64,000 nucleotides of DNA from Maritimibacter harenae (GCF_009882975.1 NZ_WTUX01000002.1:130489-194488), one strand, 5' to 3'. Numbered from the stretch's first letter, positions 8,670 to 17,697 are shown. Notes: a model not told the origin generated them from the letters alone. Numbers and translations are program-made.

Positions 8670-9695
8670 TCAGCCCGGCTCCTGCGTGCAGGAGCCGCGC
8701 GCGATGACGGGGCAGGGGAGGGCGAGGCGATCGCTGGGGACATCCTGGCCCTCGATCAGCTTGGTCAGTCGCTCGGCGCCCCGGTAGCCGAGTTCGTAAT
8801 AGGGCAGCGCCGCGGTCGTGAGCTCGGGTTTCAGGGCGAGCGACACGGTCCTGAAGTCGTCGAAGCCGACGATGCTGATGTCCTCCGGGATGCGCAGCCC
8901 GAGGCCCAAGGCGGCGAGATAGGCCTGCAGCGCGATCTCGTCGTTGCCGCACATCAGCGCGGTGGGCCGGTCGGGGCCGGAAAGCATCTTGCGGGTCTCT
9001 TCGAACACGAGGTTGGTCTCGGCCCCGATGGGGCCCTCCATGCCCAGCCTGATGTCGATGTCCGCCTCCGAAAGCCCCGCCTCGCGCACCGTGTCGCGAA
9101 AAGCCTCCAGCCGCATCTCGGCCCCCAGCAGGCGCGGGTTCAGGCGAAGGTAGCCGATCTTGCGGTGGCCGTGTTCCAGCACATGGCGCGTCAGGTCGCG
9201 CGAGCCCTGGTAATCGTCCGGTTCGATCGACGGGTAGCCGTTCGACGGCTCGGGGTGGCAGTTCACCAGCACCGTCGGGATGGACACGGCCCCCGGCGAT
9301 GGCGATATCTCGCGGTGATACATCGAGACATAGAGGACGCCCTCGATCCTGTGCGACTGGAATGTCCGCCAGATCTCGCGCTCCTTGTCCCTGTCGTCGT
9401 TTGTGTTGGCCAGCAGGACGGTGAGGCGGTTCTGTTCGGCCCAGTCCTGGATGCCGCGCACGATGTCGCCCGAATAGGGGGTCGTCGAGATGAAGTCCGT
9501 GATGATTCCGAAGGTGTAGGACCGGCTCGACCGGACCGAGCGGGCGGCCATGTTGGGCACGTAGCCCAACTCCCGGATGACCTGCTCGACCTTCGTCTTG
9601 GTCGCGGGCTTCACGTTGGGTTCCCCGTTGACCACGCGCGACACGGTCTTGTTTGAAACGCCTGCGGCCTTGGCCACGTCCACGATGCTGACCAT
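8670..9695 (-). CDS. LacI-family transcriptional regulator of the GH91/GH32 locus
   Basis: A 341-residue protein with the canonical LacI N-terminus (VSIVDVAKAAGVSNKTVSRV), hinge segment and ligand-binding core; IVGFDDF and CGNDEIALQ are typical of the family. It is divergent from the ABC transporter/GH91/GH32 operon. The shared 148-bp intergenic region holds two TGACAACG-type palindromes, one overlapping a TTGACA -35-like element, so repression of both directions is likely. The effector is probably a fructose-containing di- or oligosaccharide (inference). An inverted repeat overlaps the 3' end of the gene. Confidence 0.93.
   Translation of the reverse strand: MVSIVDVAKAAGVSNKTVSRVVNGEPNVKPATKTKVEQVIRELGYVPNMAARSVRSSRSYTFGIITDFISTTPYSGDIVRGIQDWAEQNRLTVLLANTNDDRDKEREIWRTFQSHRIEGVLYVSMYHREISPSPGAVSIPTVLVNCHPEPSNGYPSIEPDDYQGSRDLTRHVLEHGHRKIGYLRLNPRLLGAEMRLEAFRDTVREAGLSEADIDIRLGMEGPIGAETNLVFEETRKMLSGPDRPTALMCGNDEIALQAYLAALGLGLRIPEDISIVGFDDFRTVSLALKPELTTAALPYYELGYRGAERLTKLIEGQDVPSDRLALPCPVIARGSCTQEPG
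8676..8697 (-). terminator. Inverted repeat overlapping the lacI 3' end
   Basis: Perfect 10-bp arms (CGGCTCCTGC and GCAGGAGCCG) separated by two bases, between two convergent lacI genes and overlapping the last codons of the minus-strand gene. No T-run follows on either side, so it may be a weak terminator, a stability element or a coding coincidence. Confidence 0.35.
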
Positions 9696-9735
9696 TTGCG
9701 ATCCCTCCCGTCGCAGACACCCTATACAAGCAAAA

Positions 9736-9749
9736 TGACAACGTCGACA
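9736..9749. promoter_or_regulatory. LacI-type operator, imperfect copy
   Basis: TGACAACGTCGACA differs at two positions from the perfect palindrome at 9758-9771, and the two centres are 22 bases (about two helical turns) apart. It lies nearer the lacI gene and may serve autoregulation or cooperative binding. Confidence 0.6.
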
Positions 9750-9757
9750 TATTTTGT

Positions 9758-9771
9758 TGACAACGTTGTCA
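9758..9771. promoter_or_regulatory. LacI-type operator, perfect palindrome
   Basis: TGACAACGTTGTCA is a perfect 14-bp palindrome with the central CG typical of LacI-family sites. It overlaps a TTGACA (9757-9762) that could be the -35 element of the ABC/GH operon, so binding would block transcription. Confidence 0.75.
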
Positions 9772-9843
9772 TTCAGATTCTAGCTGTAGGACGTGGAGTC
9801 GCGCCTCGCCGCGGTTTCGCCACCAGATCTTTGGGAGGACACC

Positions 9844-11082
9844 ATGAAGAAACTGATGAGCACCAGCCTCGTGGCGCTGGTATCCACTGGCTTCACGGCG
9901 CAGGCCGAAAGCATCAACATCCTCGTCGAAGGTGGCGGGAAGATGTTGCAGGAGGCCGTGGCCGAGAAATTCACCGAAGAGACCGGGATCGAGGTGGTCT
10001 TCACGGAGGTGCCCTACCAGGGTGTCTTCGACAAGCTCTCCGCCGAGATCGCCTCGGGCTCCTCGAACTTCGACATCGCGACCATCGACGTGGTCTGGAA
10101 TGCCAACTTCGCGCCCCATGTCGACGACCTGTCGGGGCTGTTCACCGATGAGGTCCGGGCGGACCTGCCGTCGGCGCTGGTCGAGGACGCCAAGGTCGAC
10201 GGCAAGATGATAGGCATGCCCGCCTGGGCCAATGCCGAGATCGTCTTCTACCGCAAGGACCTGTGGGAAGACCCCGACAACCAGGCGGCGTTCAAGGCGG
10301 AATACGGCTACGACCTCGCCCCGCCAGCGACCTGGGAGCAATGGCGCGACATGGCCAGGTTCTTCACCAAGGACGACATGCACGGCACGGCGACCGTGGG
10401 GCTGTTCTCGGAAGAGTGGATGGCCCATGTGCTTCAGGCCGGCTCGCCGGGCGTGATCCTCGACGACGCGGGCAACGTCATCCTGGACAACGATGCGCAT
10501 GTCGAGGCGCTCGAGTTCTACCGGGCGCCGCTGTGCGAGGACAATTCGTCCCCCGAAAACGCGCTCGAAATCGGCTGGGGCGAGGCGCAGAACCTCTTCT
10601 ACCAGGGCCAGACGGCAATGATGAAGTTCTGGGCCCACGCCTACCGGCTGACGCCGGAGGACTCCAAGGTCGCCGGGCGCGTGGGCGTGGCCCCCATGCT
10701 CGCGGGTTCGGCCGGGATCGCCGGTATTCCGGGTCCATGGTACAACGTCATCCCGTCCTCGGCCGAGAACAAGGACGCGGCGAAGCAATTCATCGCCTAC
10801 GCGGTCGAGCACAACGCGATGGGCATCGAGGCCCCGCTGGGCCTTGCCGCGACGAACTCGGCCTATGAAAGCTACATGGGCAAGGACGGCTACGAGCACT
10901 TCGGCCCGCTGCTTGAAACATTGGGCGCCGATGCCACCCAGGGGCGGCCGATCCACCCGGACTACCAGGAGCTGGTGGACGAGGCGGTGATGCCCGCCTT
11001 CCAGGCCGCGCTCGAGTGCGAGGACAACGTCGAGGAGCTCCTCGCGGACGCCGCCGAGATCGCCCGCGACATCCTGGACTGA
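9844..11082 (+). CDS. ABC transporter sugar-binding protein (family 1)
   Basis: A 412-residue periplasmic binding protein with a Sec signal (MKKLMSTSLVALVSTGFTAQA, cleavage before ESINIL). The mature part is of the extracellular solute-binding family 1 type, with IEVVFTEVPYQGVFDKL and DIATIDVVW. The start is supported by GGGAGGACACC just upstream. It is the first gene of an operon with two permeases, an ATPase, GH91 and GH32. Given those enzymes, its ligand is likely a fructose disaccharide such as a difructose anhydride, inulobiose or sucrose-like sugar (inference). A strong stem-loop follows the stop. Confidence 0.9.
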   Translation: MKKLMSTSLVALVSTGFTAQAESINILVEGGGKMLQEAVAEKFTEETGIEVVFTEVPYQGVFDKLSAEIASGSSNFDIATIDVVWNANFAPHVDDLSGLFTDEVRADLPSALVEDAKVDGKMIGMPAWANAEIVFYRKDLWEDPDNQAAFKAEYGYDLAPPATWEQWRDMARFFTKDDMHGTATVGLFSEEWMAHVLQAGSPGVILDDAGNVILDNDAHVEALEFYRAPLCEDNSSPENALEIGWGEAQNLFYQGQTAMMKFWAHAYRLTPEDSKVAGRVGVAPMLAGSAGIAGIPGPWYNVIPSSAENKDAAKQFIAYAVEHNAMGIEAPLGLAATNSAYESYMGKDGYEHFGPLLETLGADATQGRPIHPDYQELVDEAVMPAFQAALECEDNVEELLADAAEIARDILD

Positions 11083-11097
11083 TCCGGGACAAACGGC

Positions 11098-11121
11098 GGG
11101 GGAGGCGTGCGCGCCTTCCCC
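11098..11121 (+). promoter_or_regulatory. Intercistronic stem-loop after the binding-protein gene
   Basis: GGGGGAGGCG and CGCCTTCCCC pair with one G-T wobble around a TGCG loop, between the binding-protein stop and the first permease. No T-run follows. It is the usual kind of mRNA-stabilising or attenuating hairpin that raises binding-protein output over the permeases. Confidence 0.6.
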
Positions 11122-11143
11122 GAACACCCAAGGGAGGCCGACC

Positions 11144-12022
11144 ATGACCGAACGCAGGTTCGTGTACCTCATGCTTGCACCCGCCGCCCTGTTCCTCGGG
11201 CTGCTGGTCGCCTATCCGGTCGGCCTTCTCGTCTTCAACTCGTTCTTCACGGTCGAGACGATCACGCCGGACGTGCGCGAATGGGTGGGGTTCGAGAACT
11301 ACATCGACGCGCTGACCTCGTCGCGCATCGCCGACAGCGCCTGGCGCACGGTGAAGTATTCGGTCTTCGCGCTGGGCTTCGAGCTGATCTTCGGGTTCTG
11401 CGCGGCGCTTCTGTTCTCGGCCATCGCAGAGAAATCCCGCTGGCACCGCACGATCTTCGCGTTGCCCCTGATGGTGCCGCCGATCGTGGCCGGCCTCCTG
11501 TGGCGCTTCCTGCTGGTCGGGCAGATCGGCATCCTGAACTACGGGCTCGCGGCCATCGGCCTGATCGACGACCCCGGCGATATCCGGTGGCTGTCGGACG
11601 CCGACATCGTGATCTATTCCGTCGCCTTCGCCGACATCTGGCTCACCACGTCCTTCGTGGCGCTCGTGGCCTATGCGGGGCTGACCAACATCCCCCGCGA
11701 CCTGATCGAGGCCGCGCGCGTGGACGGGGCCAACGCGCTCAAGCGCTTCTGGCACGTCACGCTGCCGCTCCTGCGCCCGGTCATCGCGGTCATCATCATC
11801 GTGCGCGGGGTCGACGCGGCCAAGACGTTCGACCTGATCTGGATCCAGACCCAGGGCGGACCGCGCAACCAATCCGAGGTCTTCTCGATGAACATCTACC
11901 AGCGGATGGTGCGCTTCGGCGACCTGGGGGAGGCGTCTGCCTCGGCCACGCTGTTCCTGATCGTGATGCTGGTGCTGGCCGGGATCGCCTACTGGAAGAT
12001 CTGGAGGCCCAGCCATGACTGA
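11144..12022 (+). CDS. ABC sugar transporter permease (MalF/UgpA type)
   Basis: A 292-residue inner-membrane protein with about six helices and the binding-protein-dependent transport (EAA) loop, here LIEAARVDGANALKRFWHVT near residues 188-207, which contacts the ATPase. It pairs with the overlapping second permease. An AAGGGAGG site precedes the start. Confidence 0.93.
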   Translation: MTERRFVYLMLAPAALFLGLLVAYPVGLLVFNSFFTVETITPDVREWVGFENYIDALTSSRIADSAWRTVKYSVFALGFELIFGFCAALLFSAIAEKSRWHRTIFALPLMVPPIVAGLLWRFLLVGQIGILNYGLAAIGLIDDPGDIRWLSDADIVIYSVAFADIWLTTSFVALVAYAGLTNIPRDLIEAARVDGANALKRFWHVTLPLLRPVIAVIIIVRGVDAAKTFDLIWIQTQGGPRNQSEVFSMNIYQRMVRFGDLGEASASATLFLIVMLVLAGIAYWKIWRPSHD

Positions 12023-12851
12023 TGCCGGAAACCGCGACATCGGCAAGGTGCTGATCAACGCCTTCGCGTTGCTCCTGGTGCTGTCCTACGCGCTGCCCTA
12101 CGTCTATCTCCTGATGACGTCCCTGAAGCCGGCGGCGGATGTTCAGCAGATCCCGCCGAGCTTCTTTCCCGACCGCATTTCTCTGGAAAACTTCGGCGAA
12201 GTGCTGGGCAGCGCCACGCTTCCGAGCGCGTTCGCCAATTCGCTGATCACGGCCGTGCTCACGACACTGCTGTCGCTGGTGCTGGCGGTTCCGGCGGCCT
12301 ATGTCGCCGCGCAGTACCGCCGGCGGATCACGGTGCTCTTCCTGCTCTTCGCGCTGGTCACGCGCATGGTGCCGGCGGTGTCGCTGGGGGTTCCGCTCTT
12401 CCAGCTCCTCAAGACCCTTGGGCTTCTGGACACGACCACGGGGCTGGTCCTCGCGCACACCTCCACCGCGGTGCCTCTCGCGCTCCTGCTCATGGCCGCC
12501 TTCTTCGAAGGGGTGCCGCGCGAGCTGGAAGAGGCGGCGCGCATGGACGGTTGCACCCGGTTCCAGGCCTTCGTGAAGGTGGTGCTCCCGGTGATGAAGT
12601 CGGGGATCGCGATCACTGCGCTCTTCTCCTTCATCGCAAGCTGGAACGAATTCCTCTACGCGCTGCTGCTCACCTCGGAGAATTCGAAGACGGCGCCCAT
12701 CGTCATCGCGGAATACAACTCCGTCTACGGGCTCGCCTGGGGCCCGATGACGGCCGCGGCGGTGCTCTACTCGCTCCCCGTCATCATCGTGACGCTGGCG
12801 CTTCAGAAACAAATCATCGGCGGGCTGACCTTCGGGGCGGTCAAGGGATAG
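12015..12851 (+). CDS. ABC sugar transporter permease (MalG/UgpE type)
   Basis: A 278-residue inner-membrane permease with about six helices. The EAA loop is ELEEAARMDGCTRFQAFVKV, and the protein ends with the typical GGLTFGAVKG tail. It overlaps the first permease by eight bases, which points to coupled translation of the two subunits. Confidence 0.93.
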   Translation: MTDAGNRDIGKVLINAFALLLVLSYALPYVYLLMTSLKPAADVQQIPPSFFPDRISLENFGEVLGSATLPSAFANSLITAVLTTLLSLVLAVPAAYVAAQYRRRITVLFLLFALVTRMVPAVSLGVPLFQLLKTLGLLDTTTGLVLAHTSTAVPLALLLMAAFFEGVPRELEEAARMDGCTRFQAFVKVVLPVMKSGIAITALFSFIASWNEFLYALLLTSENSKTAPIVIAEYNSVYGLAWGPMTAAAVLYSLPVIIVTLALQKQIIGGLTFGAVKG

Positions 12852-12854
12852 GAC

Positions 12855-13997
12855 ATGGCTGAGATATCGCTCAACAACATCAACAAGGTCTACGGCGACG
12901 ATTTCCACGCCATCCATGACCTGAGTTTCGACATCCGCGACGGCGAGTTCATGGTCTTCGTCGGCCCCTCGGGCTGCGGCAAATCCACCGCGCTGCGCAT
13001 GGTCGCGGGGCTCGAGACCATCACGAGCGGCACGCTGACCGTCGGCGGACGCGTGGTGAACGAGGTGGACCCGAAGGACCGGGATGTCGCCATGGTATTC
13101 CAGTCCTACGCGCTCTACCCGCACAAGTCCGTGCGCGAGAACATCGCCTTCCCGCTTCTGATGGCAAAGGTCCCGAAGCCCGAGATCGACCGGCGGGTCG
13201 AGGAGGCCGCCGAGATCCTCGAACTCACCGCCCATCTCGACCGCAAACCGGGCAAGCTCTCCGGCGGGCAGCGTCAGCGGGTGGCGATGGGCCGCGCCAT
13301 CGTCCGCCAGCCGGCCGCCTTCCTGATGGACGAGCCGCTGTCGAACCTCGACGCCAAGCTGCGGGTGCAGATGCGCGCTGAGATCGCGAGCCTCCAGCGC
13401 CGCCTCGGCGTGACGACGATCTACGTGACCCACGACCAGGTCGAGGCGATGACGATGGGCGACCGGGTCGCGGTGATGAAGGCCGGACGGCTCCAGCAGG
13501 TCGACACGCCGCAGGCGCTCTACAACCGCCCCGACAACGTCTTCGTCGCGGCCTTCATCGGCTCGCCCTCGATGAACCTCTACGAGGCGGAGCTGGACGG
13601 AAGAACCCTGACCCTGGGCACGAACAGCTTCGACATTCCCGACGCGGTGTTCGAGAAGCGCCCTTCGCTTGCGGGCGCGCAGAAGCGTCCCGTGATCGTC
13701 GGCATCCGCCCCGAACACATGGACGACGCCGACGTGCGGCCGGCCTCGGCGCAGATCCGCGCGCGCGTCACGCTGGTCGAGGCACTGGGCGCGGAATCGA
13801 TGGTCCACCTCGCCATCGACGCCCCCTGGGTCGACGCAGGCGATCCCGACGCGGTCGGCGAGATCGGCGACGGGAAGGCCGCGGTGGCGCGTTTTTCCCC
13901 GAAGTCCGGCGTGGCCGCGGGCGATACCGCAACGGTCGCGATCGAGGCGGAGGAACTCCATTTCTTCGACCCCGAAACCCGCCTCAGCATCTGGTGA
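12855..13997 (+). CDS. ABC transporter ATPase (UgpC/MsmK family)
   Basis: A 380-residue ATPase with Walker [10 protein letters not shown] (about residues 37-45), Q-loop, signature LSGGQRQRV, Walker [14 protein letters not shown] and switch His in THDQVEAM, followed by a C-terminal TOBE regulatory domain of the carbohydrate-importer type. It energises the two permeases. It lies three bases after the second permease and about 80 bases before the GH91 gene. Confidence 0.95.
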   Translation: MAEISLNNINKVYGDDFHAIHDLSFDIRDGEFMVFVGPSGCGKSTALRMVAGLETITSGTLTVGGRVVNEVDPKDRDVAMVFQSYALYPHKSVRENIAFPLLMAKVPKPEIDRRVEEAAEILELTAHLDRKPGKLSGGQRQRVAMGRAIVRQPAAFLMDEPLSNLDAKLRVQMRAEIASLQRRLGVTTIYVTHDQVEAMTMGDRVAVMKAGRLQQVDTPQALYNRPDNVFVAAFIGSPSMNLYEAELDGRTLTLGTNSFDIPDAVFEKRPSLAGAQKRPVIVGIRPEHMDDADVRPASAQIRARVTLVEALGAESMVHLAIDAPWVDAGDPDAVGEIGDGKAAVARFSPKSGVAAGDTATVAIEAEELHFFDPETRLSIW

Positions 13998-14081
13998 CCC
14001 GGGCGCTCGAGCGCCGCGCCACCCAAGACATGTTCGCCCGCACCCGTGCGCGGCCGAAAGATTTCCGGAGAGACATTCAAC

Positions 14082-15425
14082 ATGGCCAGTCAGAATTGCT
14101 ACGATGTCACCCAGTGGCCGGTGGGCGACCCGCACGAAGATGTGGGCGCCGTCATCAACAGCATCATCGCGGACATCAAGCGGCGCCAGGACGACCCCGA
14201 CCGGGGCGACGGGGGCAAGCCGGGGGCGGTGATCCACATTCCGCCGGGCGACTTCAGGCTGCGCACGCAGGTGGTGATCGACATCAGCTTCCTGCGGATC
14301 ACGGGCGCGGGGCACGGTTTCACCTCGTCGAGCATCAGGTTCAACACGTCCCGCGAGGAACTGGCCAAGTGGCACGAGCTCTGGCCGGGCGGCAGTCGCG
14401 TGCTGGTGGATCTTCCCCCCGCGCACGGCGCGGACGGTGCCGCGTTCCTCGTCGCGCGTGAAGGCGATCCGCGCATCAGCTCGGTCGAGTTCGAGGGCTT
14501 CTGCATCGATGGCCTGCATTTCACCGGGACGGAGGCGGACAACCCCGAGAATTCCTACCGCAACGGCAAGACCGGCATCCATGTCGCCAGCGCCAACGAT
14601 TCCTTCCGGATCGTCGGCATGGGACTCGTCTACCTCGAGCACGGCGTCACGGTCGACGACGCGGATGCGCTCAGCATCGACAACAACTTCATCGCCGAAT
14701 GCGGCAATTGCGTCGAGCTTCGCGGCAGGGGACAGGCGTCGCGGATCGCCAACAACCTGATCGGGGCCGGCTACGACGGGTATTCGATCTTCGCCGAGAA
14801 TTACGGCGGCATCCTCGTCACCGGGAACAACGTCTTCCCGCGCGGGGCCTCCAGCCTGTACTTCTCGGGCGTGGCGCGGTCTTCAGTCACCGCGAACAGG
14901 TTCCATTCCTTCTACCCCGGCATGCTGGTCCTTTCGGACGGGTGCGCGGAGAACCTCGTGTCGTCGAACCACTTCTTCAGGGACCGTGAACCGTGGGAGC
15001 CGATGGTCGCCTTCGACAACGGGCGCGACGATCTTTTCGGCCTTGTGCATATCGACGGGGTCAACAATTCGGTGATCGGCAACCACCTGTCTCTCTCCAT
15101 CGACCCTGGCCACCTGAAGCCCGCCGGCGAGCGGCCGGTGATGATCCACGTCGCCGGCGGGACGGGCAATTACATCGCCACCAACCACGTCGTCGCCACG
15201 ACCGAGGCGGCGGGGACGACCGACGCGCCCGCCAGCGCCTGTTTCGCGACGCAGGTGGGTGCGCTTCTGGCATCGGGCACGGGCACGCCGCTCGAGGTCA
15301 CCACGGTGCGCGTGGGCGAGGGGGCCGCGTCCAACACGGTGCTGGATTCCGGCACGGCGGCGCAGGTCGTGCTGGACCGGTCGGCCAACGCCTTCCGGCC
15401 CACGCCGGGCGTGGAGGCGGGATGA
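14082..15425 (+). CDS. GH91 enzyme: difructose-anhydride hydrolase / inulin fructotransferase family
   Basis: A 447-residue protein with a right-handed parallel beta-helix pattern (many Asn/Gly-rich turns such as ITGNNVFPRG-like repeats). It resembles glycoside hydrolase family 91: an N-terminal segment with YDVTQWP and DVGAVINSIIADIKRR, GAVIHIPPGDFRL, FVYLEH-like motifs and IAECGNCVEL near residues 204-214, where acidic catalytic residues are expected. GH91 members either turn inulin into difructose anhydride (secreted) or hydrolyse difructose anhydride to inulobiose. No signal peptide is visible, and the gene sits behind an importer and before a GH32 gene, so an intracellular hydrolase acting on an imported anhydride is more likely (inference). 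The start at 14082 has a CCGGAGAGAC site upstream. Confidence 0.8.
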   Translation: MASQNCYDVTQWPVGDPHEDVGAVINSIIADIKRRQDDPDRGDGGKPGAVIHIPPGDFRLRTQVVIDISFLRITGAGHGFTSSSIRFNTSREELAKWHELWPGGSRVLVDLPPAHGADGAAFLVAREGDPRISSVEFEGFCIDGLHFTGTEADNPENSYRNGKTGIHVASANDSFRIVGMGLVYLEHGVTVDDADALSIDNNFIAECGNCVELRGRGQASRIANNLIGAGYDGYSIFAENYGGILVTGNNVFPRGASSLYFSGVARSSVTANRFHSFYPGMLVLSDGCAENLVSSNHFFRDREPWEPMVAFDNGRDDLFGLVHIDGVNNSVIGNHLSLSIDPGHLKPAGERPVMIHVAGGTGNYIATNHVVATTEAAGTTDAPASACFATQVGALLASGTGTPLEVTTVRVGEGAASNTVLDSGTAAQVVLDRSANAFRPTPGVEAG

Positions 15426-17083
15426 TGCACGCCGAAACGATCGAGCTGGAGGAAGGCACGCGCGTCGAACTCTGGGCGCGCGGTCCGGGAGCGATCAGGG
15501 CCCTGATCGACGGTGTCGTCGTCTGGCAGGTCCCGGCCTTGTCCGAGCACCCGGGCTATTACAAATACCACCACCGCGAAGCCTGCGCCGTGACGTTCGA
15601 ATGGGACGAGCCGGAGAGCATCCTATGGGTCTACTCGTGGGAGCCGGGGCGCGTGGAGGACTGTGGAATAACGGTCTGGGAGTTCGGAGCGACGGGCATC
15701 ACGCGGCGCACCGGGACAGAGATCGACGCCTGGATGCGGGCGGACACCAAACGGCCCGGCTTGCACTTTTCACCCATTCGCCAATGGATGAACGACCCCA
15801 ACGGGCTGTGCCGGATCGGTGAGACGTGGCACCTGTTCTACCAGTTCCACCCGTCCGGCACCGATTGGGGCCCGATGCACTGGGGCCACGCGGTCAGCAC
15901 CGATCTGTTCCACTGGACCCACATGCCGGTCTTCCTCCACCCCGAGCAGAACTGCTGGCAGCTTGGCGCGACCGGAGGCGCCTTCTCCGGCAATGCGTTT
16001 CGCGACCGCGATGGCGCGCAGATGTTCTTCTACACCGAGCGCCTGCCGGCCTATGACCTGTTTTCCGGCTACCGCGAGATCCAGAAGCTCGCGCGTCCCG
16101 GGCGTGGCCTTGTCACGGCCGAGAGCATCACGACCGTGCTCGAGACGCGGCCGGACGGGGTCGAGCACGACTTCCGCGACCCGAAAGTCTGGTGGGACGC
16201 GGTGCGCGGGGAATACCGGATGATCCTCGGCGCTTCGCTCGACGGGGATCCGGCGGTTCTTCTCTACGGGTCCGAAAACCTGCTCGACTGGCGCTACCTC
16301 GGCCCCCTCTACCGCGCCCCCGCACGCTTCCGCGGGGAAGGGGCGCGGGCGGTCGAATGCCCCGATTTCTTCGAGATCGACGGCAAGTGGGTGCTGGTGA
16401 TGGGGTTTGTTGGCCATACCGACCCGGTGTCGGGCCGCCACAACCTGCTCTACGCGCTCGTCGGGGACTTCCGCGACGACCGCTTCGTGCCGGACAACGA
16501 CGCCCTGCAGCTTCTCGACTTCGGGACCGACTTCTACGCGATGCAGAGCTGTGCTGCGGACGGCCGACAGATCGCCTTCGCCTGGCTCTTCAACTGGGAG
16601 GACCGCAAGCCGCCCGGCTCTCCGTATTCCGGGGAAATGTCCCTGCCGCGTGAACTGTCGCTCGACGCGTCGGGCCGGCTCTGCATGGCCCCGGCCCGCG
16701 AGTTCGAGGCGCTGGCGCGGGAGAGGGGCGAGGTGCGCGACGGCGCCGCCGCGCTGCCCGACGCTCCGTTCGACCTCGTCCTGACCGGCGGGCTCGAGGG
16801 CGCGCGGATCACGGCCACGCAGGCGGGTGGTACGTCCTTCGAGGTCGGCGTGACCGACGGCGTGCTCTGGGTGCGTCTGCCGCAGGACGACGGGCGCATC
16901 CGTTACGACGCGCGGATCGCGCCCGAGGCCGACCTGCGGGTGGTCCACGATCGCGGGATCATCGAGATCTTCGCGGACGGCGGCGCGGTCTGCGGCACCC
17001 GGCGCAATTACAAGCACACGTCGCCGGACGCGCTCACGGTCACGACCAACGGGCGGGCGACAATCTCGCACCCCGAGGCGTAA
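15422..17083 (+). CDS. GH32 beta-fructofuranosidase
   Basis: A 553-residue glycoside hydrolase family 32 enzyme. The three hallmark motifs are present: WMNDPNG with nucleophile Asp125, RDPK with transition-state stabiliser Asp253, and ECPDFF with acid/base Glu312. The five-blade catalytic domain is followed by the C-terminal beta-sandwich, and about 115 residues precede the first blade, so there is an extra N-terminal domain. No signal peptide is seen, so it should act in the cytoplasm, releasing fructose from a fructoside such as inulobiose. Its ATG overlaps the GH91 stop (ATGATG), so either of two adjacent Met codons may be used. Confidence 0.93.
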   Translation: MMHAETIELEEGTRVELWARGPGAIRALIDGVVVWQVPALSEHPGYYKYHHREACAVTFEWDEPESILWVYSWEPGRVEDCGITVWEFGATGITRRTGTEIDAWMRADTKRPGLHFSPIRQWMNDPNGLCRIGETWHLFYQFHPSGTDWGPMHWGHAVSTDLFHWTHMPVFLHPEQNCWQLGATGGAFSGNAFRDRDGAQMFFYTERLPAYDLFSGYREIQKLARPGRGLVTAESITTVLETRPDGVEHDFRDPKVWWDAVRGEYRMILGASLDGDPAVLLYGSENLLDWRYLGPLYRAPARFRGEGARAVECPDFFEIDGKWVLVMGFVGHTDPVSGRHNLLYALVGDFRDDRFVPDNDALQLLDFGTDFYAMQSCAADGRQIAFAWLFNWEDRKPPGSPYSGEMSLPRELSLDASGRLCMAPAREFEALARERGEVRDGAAALPDAPFDLVLTGGLEGARITATQAGGTSFEVGVTDGVLWVRLPQDDGRIRYDARIAPEADLRVVHDRGIIEIFADGGAVCGTRRNYKHTSPDALTVTTNGRATISHPEA

Positions 17084-17093
17084 CGGCGGCCCC

Positions 17094-17591
17094 TCAGTCG
17101 CCGCCGGAGACCGGGTGCATCGACACGCGTGCGGCCAGCGACGCGTGGAGCTTTTCGAGCACGCGGAAGAACACCTCCTGCTCCTCGGAAGGGATCCCGC
17201 GCATGACGTCGGCGTTGAGCGGCACCGACAGTTCGCGGATCGCGGCCACCATCTTGTGCCCCTCGGAGGTCAGCGTGATCGCATTCATGCGCCGATCGCC
17301 CGAAACGCGCTGCCGCTCGATCAGGTCCTGTGCCTCGAGCGACTTCACCAGCTTGGCGATGGCGGATTTCTTCATGGCGAGGTTCTCGGCCAGGTCGTTC
17401 TGAGAGATGCCCGGGTTCACCCAGATCATGCACAGAATGCCGATCGACCCGGATTCGAGCTCCAGCGGACCCCGGATCGACGCCCCGAATGACCGCAGCA
17501 TGGCGTTCAGATTGCGGATCATGAACGGAAGATCCGTCACGAGCGGGCCCAGTATCACCCGCGGTCTCCCGGTTTGCTTGTTGTCCGTCAC
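17094..17591 (-). CDS. MarR-family transcriptional regulator
   Basis: A 165-residue winged-helix regulator: SQNDLAENLAMKKSAIAKLV is the recognition region and RVSGDRRMNAITLT the wing. It starts with GTG at 17591, preceded by GGGAGGATC. It is divergent from the HgdB-like/CoA-transferase/TRAP/P450 operon and is its probable local regulator. MarR proteins often respond to aromatic or CoA-thioester ligands, which would fit a pathway with a CoA-transferase (inference). Confidence 0.92.
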   Translation of the reverse strand: MTDNKQTGRPRVILGPLVTDLPFMIRNLNAMLRSFGASIRGPLELESGSIGILCMIWVNPGISQNDLAENLAMKKSAIAKLVKSLEAQDLIERQRVSGDRRMNAITLTSEGHKMVAAIRELSVPLNADVMRGIPSEEQEVFFRVLEKLHASLAARVSMHPVSGGD

Positions 17592-17645
17592 GACGATCCT
17601 CCCAATTCCCGGCAGAGTTCAGAATTCGAACCCGGATTGCAATGG

Positions 17646-17676
17646 TTGACGCTCCGTGATGGTTCATTTAGTGAAC
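17646..17676 (+). promoter_or_regulatory. Putative promoter/operator of the MarR-controlled operon
   Basis: TTGACG at 17646-17651 is a possible -35 element, and the inverted repeat GTTCA-n5-TGAAC at 17662-17676 would cover the -10 region. Part of it, GTGAACnAnTATA (17671-17683), recurs in inverted orientation before the CoA-transferase gene. Confidence 0.45.
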
Positions 17677-17697
17677 GAATATATCAGGGAGGACACA

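Noticed and set aside
11796-14642. Very long open frame (over 900 codons) on the minus strand opposite the ABC transporter and GH91 genes
   Set aside because: It is antisense to clear genes with full motif sets. In G+C-rich DNA the opposite strand often lacks stops, and its translation is rich in Arg, His, Asp and Gly without a recognisable domain.
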